From contig JAGTJL010000028.1 of assembly GCA_020746875.1 (NCBI GenBank), forward strand, positions 310,001 to 374,000: a stretch of 64,000 nucleotides of DNA, in the 5' to 3' direction. Origin of the DNA: Rhexocercosporidium sp. MPI-PUGE-AT-0058 (taxonomy: Eukaryota > Ascomycota > Leotiomycetes > Helotiales). The notes under the pieces were generated by a model. It had not been told where the DNA came from. It made no database searches and saw only the letters and a program-made list of their open reading frames with translations. The first letter of the stretch is position 1, and every line of letters begins with the position of its first letter. The position numbers were made by a program, and so were the translations under genes. Of the stretch, positions 57,324 through 64,000 are shown piece by piece.

Positions 57324-59549
57324 ATGAACCTAGATTGGCAAAGGACGTCTCGGTTTCTTGGCCGACAACTTATCCCTTCGGGTCTCGTTCTCAGAACGAA
57401 AAAAGGGCCAGACAAACGCATCGACAAACTCTGTTCCATCTGCTCCAAGCACGATTTCCGCAAACTGTTCTCTTTAGCACCTGATCCTCTGCCACAGAAA
57501 GAATGGGAGACACTATATACTATAGCTCATATCCAAGCGCATGAAGCAACCTGCTCCTTTTGCAGACTTCTGTGCCCTCTTTCCAGCGCGCTAAAACCAC
57601 ATGACGGCGTGAGTGCTGTCAGAACGACTGTACGCGTTGGTCGCGTGTACAGTCACAGCTTTTCTATTGTTAAGAAATCGAAATCGAAACGCTGGCACGT
57701 GCCTTGTTTATATGTTGATGGCCTGGAGCGTATACAGCTGATACATCAACCAGGAGATACTTCACGCAAATTATTGCAGGAGCGCCTCTTTAGAGCAAGA
57801 CCGTTAAAACCGTTTGTTGATGTTGATTTACTCGGAGAATGGTTGGAGCTGTGTAAGGAGAACCATGCCGAGTGTTGGAAGACTGGGGAAACCCCTAGGA
57901 AGGAAGAGTGGATGGAGCATGATATCAAACTAATTGATTTGGAAAATGACTGCGTGGTCAATGTCACCGGAATCTGCGAGTATGTGGCCTTGAGCTATGT
58001 CTGGGGGGGTTCGGATGTGCCACAGCTAAAGCTTGTCAAATCTACCACTCAGCGTTTGTTCACTAAAGGTGGGCTATCAAGCTCACATGGCGACGTACCT
58101 TCCACAATCTCGGACGCTATGGAAGTCACTCGCCGATTTGGGAAGAAATACTTATGGGTTGATGCTGTCTGTATCGAGCAAGACAACCGCGATGATCAAC
58201 GACAACAGATCGGCCAAATGCATAAAATCTACATCAACGCACTCCTTACAATAGTGGCAGGTTATGGCCTGACTGACGGAGTAGGCATAAAAGATTCCTT
58301 AGTCGGAGACTCATGGGTAGGACTTCCCGGTGTTAAATTACCCCGAGATGGGCAGAACATAGAAAGTGTTCAAGGCTTGCAACTCGCGAATATAGGATGG
58401 TTATTCACGAATGAGATGAATGCAAGCTCCTGGAACCATCGTGCATGGACATTCCAAGAGCTTCAGTTCTCAAAACGCCTGGTTTTCTTCACGCAACACC
58501 AGATATTCTATCGATGTGGTGAAGCACTGTGGCGGGAAGATCAATACTTTGAGGCTGACACCACCATTTCTTTAAACACGCTCGATATGTTGGACAGCCA
58601 AGTAGCCGACCCCGAAGGTCTCACCTCCAAGCAAAAATTTACTGGCACCGAAGTCGATCTCTTCGCCCAGTACAAAAGGCTAGCAGGAGGAATCAGTAGT
58701 AGAAGTTTGACTAATCCAAATGATATCCTTGCTTCATTTGCTGGAATTTCGAACGCCATGAAGGAAACTATGCATTGTGAATTTATATGGGGTTTACCAA
58801 GTACTTGGTTTGATGAAGCTCTTCTGTTTGAAAGCGCAGCAAGAATTCCAACGTCAAGGAGAAAGGGCTTTCCAAGTTGGTCTTGGACTGGTTGGATCGT
58901 TTCCGAGACGGTGACGTCTGGCCGTTACTCTGGGTCCCAGATGAAATACGGTATCAATGAAGCTGATGATCAACTATATGCCGAAATAGAGTGGTATACC
59001 GTTCAGGAAAGAAAATGTACCAAAATTGCTCGCACGGCGGTCCTCGACGCTCGGAAATTTCGCGAATTAGACGTCATCCGCTCATCATGGCGACCTCCCC
59101 AACTCATGCCTCTCCCGGAAACAATCCCTCCGCTCCCTCTACACGAACTAGAACAGCTTATGGTCTTTCAGACGAGCTCTGCGTTCGTTAAAGTGGAAGC
59201 CAATATTTTGAGAGCCGGAGTCTACGACACTTTATTTTCTGCCGACAAGGAATTACGGACTATCAATCTGAGGAAGAACGCACCCGCGTTGATCTATAGA
59301 ATGATGCCGCCTGATACAAACACTGAGACGGTGGAGTTTATCGTGATAGGGACAGTTGCACCGAGGCCGGACATCTTGACTCGCGGTGGGATGGAGAGAA
59401 ATGGAGAGACTCAGGCGTATCTGAGCTTGATGGCTATTGAGACGTCTGAAAATGGTGTTTCAGAGAGAATTGGGTTGGTGGACGGGAAGGTAGATGTGCA
59501 GGAGTGGCTTAAGTATAAGCCTGAGTGGAGGACTGTTCTTCTTCTGTAG
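57324..59549 (+). CDS. Heterokaryon-incompatibility (HET) domain protein
   Basis: Single exon, 741 residues from ATG 57324. Two Cys pairs near the N-terminus (LCSIC at 37-41, TCSFC at 76-80) are common in this family. The HET domain spans about residues 219-390, with its three blocks: EYVALSYVWGG, KKYLWVDAVCIEQDN and NHRAWTFQELQFSKRLVFF. The C-terminal half (GFPSWSWTGWIVS near 515) is the usual HET extension; no NACHT, WD40 or ankyrin repeats follow. HET-domain proteins act in fungal non-self recognition and can trigger cell death after incompatible fusion. The gene is intact and free of RIP-type stops. The partner locus is unknown; fungal genomes carry many such genes. Confidence 0.93.
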   Translation: MNLDWQRTSRFLGRQLIPSGLVLRTKKGPDKRIDKLCSICSKHDFRKLFSLAPDPLPQKEWETLYTIAHIQAHEATCSFCRLLCPLSSALKPHDGVSAVRTTVRVGRVYSHSFSIVKKSKSKRWHVPCLYVDGLERIQLIHQPGDTSRKLLQERLFRARPLKPFVDVDLLGEWLELCKENHAECWKTGETPRKEEWMEHDIKLIDLENDCVVNVTGICEYVALSYVWGGSDVPQLKLVKSTTQRLFTKGGLSSSHGDVPSTISDAMEVTRRFGKKYLWVDAVCIEQDNRDDQRQQIGQMHKIYINALLTIVAGYGLTDGVGIKDSLVGDSWVGLPGVKLPRDGQNIESVQGLQLANIGWLFTNEMNASSWNHRAWTFQELQFSKRLVFFTQHQIFYRCGEALWREDQYFEADTTISLNTLDMLDSQVADPEGLTSKQKFTGTEVDLFAQYKRLAGGISSRSLTNPNDILASFAGISNAMKETMHCEFIWGLPSTWFDEALLFESAARIPTSRRKGFPSWSWTGWIVSETVTSGRYSGSQMKYGINEADDQLYAEIEWYTVQERKCTKIARTAVLDARKFRELDVIRSSWRPPQLMPLPETIPPLPLHELEQLMVFQTSSAFVKVEANILRAGVYDTLFSADKELRTINLRKNAPALIYRMMPPDTNTETVEFIVIGTVAPRPDILTRGGMERNGETQAYLSLMAIETSENGVSERIGLVDGKVDVQEWLKYKPEWRTVLLL

Positions 59550-59958
59550 GAGAGCCTTGTCAATGTTGGACTCCGCAATCTCGTCAAAAGAAGTTTTGCA
59601 CTATCAAGTCGTACCAATTCGACGCTTGATTGAAGAAGGAGAACAACCAATCTCCAATGGGATATTTTCATAGAACCTAGGCGGTTGCTATTATCCTCTG
59701 AAAACAATGATGTAATAGCTTAGGCTAGCCAAAGACTTTCCTGGACATCCTTTCCCCACCTACTGAGAAGATATTCTTGGTTCGTAGAGCTAAAATTGGG
59801 GGATATCAGGGCGAGGCTGGGGTAATAGGTGCATGGTTTACAAGAAGCTAACTTTACTTCACCTAAGGAGGAGATATCAAGAGTAGGCATAGCTACTGCT
59901 GCAGCGAGGGATCAGCTGTAACCTTTAGTGATAACACATTAATATAAATGCTGCTGTC
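59550..59958. terminator. Shared 3' flank of two convergent genes
   Basis: Between the HET gene (plus) and the kinase gene (minus), which converge here. No gene, and no clear polyadenylation signal could be singled out. Confidence 0.4.
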
Positions 59959-61199
59959 TTATGAGTAGAGCCAAGTGCGTTGAAGAAGCTCGTCGGCAGT
60001 CGGTCTCATATCAGGATCCACCTGCAAAATGTCTCTACCGAATTCCCAGTCTGGTTTCGGGACCTCAAAGATTTCTCCTATGAAAGACAATGTGATAGGC
60101 ACTCCTGTAGGCGCCAGTCTTGGTGAAAAACTCGAAATCTCGTCCTGCCATTTCTTGGATGCCCGATCAAGAAATGTTTTGGGAAACGGAATAATCGTCC
60201 ACAGTGAACGCAGAAACTCTCCGTCTTGTTCCTTGGTAGGCACACCTGCACGACCACCCATAGGTTGGAATAGCTTCGCACCAGGTTCCATAAGTAGGGA
60301 TCCATCTGGACAACAGAGAATAGTTTAGTGCTTGTAGAAAAAGAGAGTGGTGACGTTGGCCTTCTTACAACAGCCCAAAAGACCAAATGTCAGCCGGAGG
60401 TCCCCAAGGAATTCCGACCCAAGATTCAGGACTCCGCCAATACGGATTTGTGATCATACGACATCGTTCCTCGTCTCGTTGTGACGCTGCAAGAATGTCA
60501 GCCTCAGTAGTGAAGGTCTCTCTGCCTGTGCCACAAAACATACCAACCCCGAAATCGATAATTTTGACTAAAGGTTCCGATGCAGTCGAGCTTGCAACCC
60601 GCGAGAATACAATATTCTCAGGTTTCAGGTCTACAATAACAAAATTCAGCGCCTGTGACTTCGATTGTAAAGGTACCTTCTCACCCGTGTGAACAATATC
60701 TTTCTTATGCGTATTTGAGAGAGCTTTCAAGATTTGTCGAGCAATTGCCTTGGTTTGAGGACGCGAGAATCGATGTTTCTGGGTTAGGTGGTACCTATGA
60801 AGACCGAAATCTAGACGTTCAAAGACACCTGCTCGTACTTTTTCATCAACTGCCTCTGTCAAAACAATCTGATCTACAAGTTGTCGTATGCCTTCAGTGT
60901 TTTTAAGTGGACCACTGAGAATCGACATCTCCGTGTCCAGCTGGCGCATAGCCTTTCTCTGCTCGCTGTCGTCGGCACGCAATGGAGACTTGATAATGAA
61001 TTGTTCTCCGTCGCTAGCATTCATTAGTCAACATAACTGAAAAGCGAAAGGCATAGCAGTGAGTTCCCTACCTCTCGGAACGAGCAAGCCAAACATGATG
61101 GTGGTGAGTACTAGCATGTTCGGTGAGCAAATACCTATGCTTCGAGACTGCAGTCAAAACTTGTGCTTGTTGAAACTGTCGGACAGATAGGGCTCCCAT
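59959..61199 (-). CDS. SRPK-like protein kinase (junctions partly unsettled)
   Basis: Minus strand, proposed exons about 61199-61071, 61013-60685, 60630-60369 and 60305-59959. Exon 1 gives the glycine-loop part (HHHVWLARSE). Exon 2 carries the beta-3 lysine (EQFIIKSPLR) and the alpha-C glutamate region. A clean 54-bp intron (60631-60684, donor GTGAGA) joins IVHT to DLKPENIVF, the HxD catalytic loop in the form typical of SRPK-like kinases. It is a multiple of three, so it can be mistaken for coding. DFG is present (KIIDFGVGM), as are RSPESW and ADIWSFG. The last exon ends ILQVDPDMRPTADELLQRTW. The 60306-60368 intron has good GTAAGA and CAG ends but is off by one in phase, and the first junction is also uncertain. 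The gene may be slightly damaged or have a junction I misplaced. Confidence 0.72.
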
Positions 61200-61922
61200 C
61201 GTGGAGTAATGCTGTCGTATTGGACCGGTTGTGGTTCATGATAGGACAATGATAGTATATTCAATTCCTGGGTATGGTAAACTTGGCTACCACTTCATCT
61301 AGTGATTCCTGATGCCGGTGGCCTCTCAGCGCTCCACTTTTCGGAATTCCTACCACCCTTTCTCACCACTTAGGAAAAGTAATGGTGAAAGCTCCGCATA
61401 CTTGCCTGATCTAGCGGCCAAGATAAAACATCAATCAAGGAAAGATATGTCAGCCAAACATCAGCTTGAAGTCCTTCAAATCTAGTTTTCGAAAGCCGTG
61501 AAACGTATGTAGCATTTGTTCCAACATTGGAGATGCTTCTTCCCGTGAAATTCTTAATCCTGGAGCACTATAACTGGCAACATACCCAGAAAGTTACCGA
61601 ATCGACTTGTGGTATAACAAAAGTTGATTTTCATTAAGCACTGATACTGCTCCGCCCAATCTCGAAATTTGTTTTCCACCGTAATATACAATATCATCAA
61701 CCTATTTTACTTCACGAACCTGGGCGCCAGGGTATCTCATCTCATCTCATATCCCCGCATTCAGATCTTCCACCCAATTTTCCACGCAAGCTATGCGTCG
61801 CAAAAATGACCACCAAAGAAGCGCAAAGAAAGAAAGAAACATTGGCAAATGTAACGCTCGTGATTATACAGTGCAATCAAACACATCAACTCCATATCTG
61901 TGATTGTCATTATTCCTTCCGC
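61200..61922. promoter_or_regulatory. Upstream region of the kinase gene
   Basis: No gene. Lies between the kinase start (61199) and the end of the HIR3-like gene (61923), both minus strand. Contains a short CTCATCTCAT repeat near 61737-61750. Confidence 0.4.
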
Positions 61923-64000
61923 TCACTCCCCATCCTCTTCCTCTTCCCCCTCCGGAGCCTCCTCAGCACCACTCTCTCCAACCTCCTCGTCATCTTCGTC
62001 TTCCTCTTCCTCTTCCTCCTCCTCCTCGCCGCTTTCTTCACTCTCCTCGCCAGTTCCTCCCAAACCAACCATACCAGGAAACAAAGTCGAAGCATCAAAA
62101 TCATCCATATCAGGCGGGTCAGAGAGATCGCTCTCGTCATCTGCGCTGTCGTGAACACTGCCCCGCACGCTTTCAACTTCTGCTTGTACTTCAGCCTCGT
62201 GCTCTGCTTCGAGCTGGTGTTGTGCGGCTTGTTCGTCCTCGAGTTGCTGGTCTGGATGTTCTTCTTGGTCATCTTCGTGCTCATTCTCAAGCTCCTGGTC
62301 ATCTTCTTCCGCCTGGTCTGCTGCCTCGGCCTCTTCGTTCTGCTGGGCGGGAGTTTGGACCCGAGGCGTAGAAGTCGCGGCGCTAGCGCTCCTACGCTGC
62401 TTCGGAGGTCCATCATTTGAGCCAAGGATGAGCGAGGGAGAAGGTTCAGAGAGGCGTGGTCGAGCCGGCGGCGGCGCGGGACGTGGAATATCGGGCATCC
62501 GACTGTACGCTTGCTCGGCACGCTTGAGCACCTCACGACGACTGATCCCTGACTTACGTGCACGAGATGGCTCAGAGCCAGCGAATGTGACAGGTACGGG
62601 AATCTGAGTACCGTTCATGTCCATCACGAGGTTGTTCAGGCTCATTGGTCCCATATTGCGCATCGAGGGCACGGGAGCAGCAGATTCACCAGTCCCGTCT
62701 AGTTGCGCATTAGCCAGCGAACCCTGGTCTGGGTCTGGAAGGGTTTTGGCGATCTGGATGTGTAGGGTGGCCCAGATGTCAGAGATGAGGTCGTCAATCG
62801 GCGTTGACTTCATGGCAGCGCCATTCAGTTTCTTGAGATCATTCACTTCCTTGAATGCGTCTTTGACTGGCTGGGCAACCCGAGGATCCTCCAGCCACTT
62901 ATCGAGACGTGCAGAGAGATTTTCAAAATCGTCGTGGGATTCGGTCTTGAAGGTATCATCAATGCTAGCAGGGATCTCAGCTTGGCGGCGAATGAGACGG
63001 ACATATGCAAGGCAACAATCAGCCCAGACCTTGTCAAATCGGTGGAAGTCATTGTTCTTCTTGCGAACTCGTTTGACCAGCATCTCCAAGCTCGCCTTGT
63101 CATTAGTCATTACCAAAAGCTTGACCATGAACTTTACATATCGCTCCATGTAAACGCAGTGACGACCTGGGCGCTCGGCATCAGACTTCCAGACTTGGAT
63201 GTGCATTGTCTTTGTGAAGATGGAGTCTTTGAGCTCGCTCCGAGCTGAGTTGGCCATATCAAAACTTGGATTCGCATCATCGTATAAGATGCTGGCTACT
63301 CTCGCAACAATTCGATGGTTCCAGTGTTGCTTATCGGTCACTCGGAGGTGGTGGAGGTTCTTCAGAATGTAAGCCTGCCATTCTTCCGCATTGGTGATGA
63401 CAACCGGCGCGCCCTTTTCGGGTGCCAGAGGCTGCTTTTGTAGAAGATCCGCTCCAGCTTGTGGCGTCATAGATTGCATCAACACCAGTTTATGAACAAC
63501 GGAAACCAACTTGTAGTGGGGCTCGAGCAATGGTTCGGAACGGCTGCTGCTGTTGTTCTTCGGGGCGTGTTCGATAGCCTGAACAAATGCATTTAGGACT
63601 TCCTCTATTGTTGGGCGAGTTGCTTTCAGTCTCAGATCTTCTTCGTTGACATTGCGATAAGATTTCCACAAGCATTTGCCCTTCATGTAGTGAGCCCTGT
63701 TGGTATCAGTAAAGATCATTATTTGTGACGAAAATGCAACTTACATCCAATTGCTCGGTCGTTCTCTGAGTGACTCTTTGAAAAGAGAATGAGCATAGTT
63801 CCAGGCCCGATAGTTACTTAGGTCTCCATGCAGAGGCTTCTTGTACATGCCCTCGGCTCCACTCATATGCTTCTCAAACTCATCAACATAGAAAGCTTCC
63901 ATTCCAAATGGCTCTCTGGAAGCCGAATATATACGCATGCCGAAATCAAAGTACATCTCGGAAAGCTTCTCTGCGGTCTCAAAACTGTCGTCAGCAGTTC
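61923..64000 (-). CDS. hir3: HIR3-like histone transcription regulator, C-terminal part
   Basis: Partial: the 5' part lies beyond 64000. An exon from the window edge to 63745 (frame open: FETAEKLSEMYFDFGMRIYS, then NYRAWNYAHSLFKESLRERP) is spliced by a 48-bp intron (63697-63744, GTAAGT...CAACAG) to 63696-61923, with NWM-AHYMKGKCLWKSY read across the join. The helical body (EEVLNAFVQAIEHAPK, LLEPHYKLVSVVHKLV, NHRIVARVASILYDDANPS) fits the C-terminal half of fungal Hir3/CABIN1-like proteins, TPR-rich subunits of the HIR histone H3-H4 chaperone that acts in replication-independent nucleosome assembly. The last 170 residues are Pro-rich then strongly acidic (EESEESGEEEEEEEEEDEDD), suiting histone binding. 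It looks intact. The name is assigned from memory of the family. Confidence 0.85.

Noticed and set aside
61806..62563. Ser/Pro/Leu-rich frames opposite the HIR3-like gene, including a hydrophobic one
   Set aside because: Produced by the GAG/GAA-rich acidic tail read on other frames; not membrane proteins.
1..64000. Biosynthetic cluster, CRISPR array or operon
   Set aside because: No spaced direct repeats, no synthase or synthetase domains and no co-directional tight gene groups.

Overview
The window looks like nuclear DNA of a filamentous ascomycete (Pezizomycotina). Genes carry short spliceosomal introns (about 41-63 bp) with GTRNGY-type donors and CTRAY-like branch points. Transposable elements show the CpA-to-TpA decay of repeat-induced point mutation (RIP). 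The right end carries typical fungal genes (HET domain, HIR3-like, DnaJ). The gene families suggest Leotiomycetes, but that is inference from memory and was not tested.

Layout. (1) 1-15.8 kb is an AT-rich RIP block. A complete 8304-bp Ty1/copia element (3495-11798; 189-bp LTRs, ATTTT target duplication) sits inside an older Ty3/gypsy element that reads on the minus strand and runs off the left edge. (2) 15.8-21.6 kb is a mosaic with a transposase tail relic, an N-terminal pogo-type transposase fragment and a broken gene ending in a Myb/SANT-like domain. (3) 22-35 kb is a relic gene island bracketed by two 2454-bp pogo-type elements of exactly equal length in opposite orientation (21994-24447 and 31061-33514). 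Between and beside them lie broken genes: two members of the fungal DUF7924 family, an aminoglycoside-phosphotransferase-like kinase and an unrecognised family. The right-hand pogo copy interrupts codon 15 of the second DUF7924 gene. (4) 35-47.6 kb holds a 231-bp MITE, two large broken genes of unknown function, a short diverged repeat, and relics of a BCS1-like AAA ATPase, a DUF7025/AAA ATPase and a RING-ankyrin protein. (5) 47.6-64 kb is ordinary sequence: a 2EXR fragment, a single-pass Cys-rich membrane protein, a DnaJ protein, a small relic, a HET-domain protein, an SRPK-like kinase and the 3' part of a HIR3 homologue.

Nearly all premature stops in the 22-46 kb relics are TAA/TAG at positions that read as CAA, CAG or TGG, while frames stay open for 0.5-1.5 kb. 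This points to RIP acting on genes, not only on transposons. The intact genes are house-keeping or recognition genes with no operon-like relationship. No CRISPR array, rRNA or tRNA was found. Homology calls rest on reading translated motifs; no database was searched.
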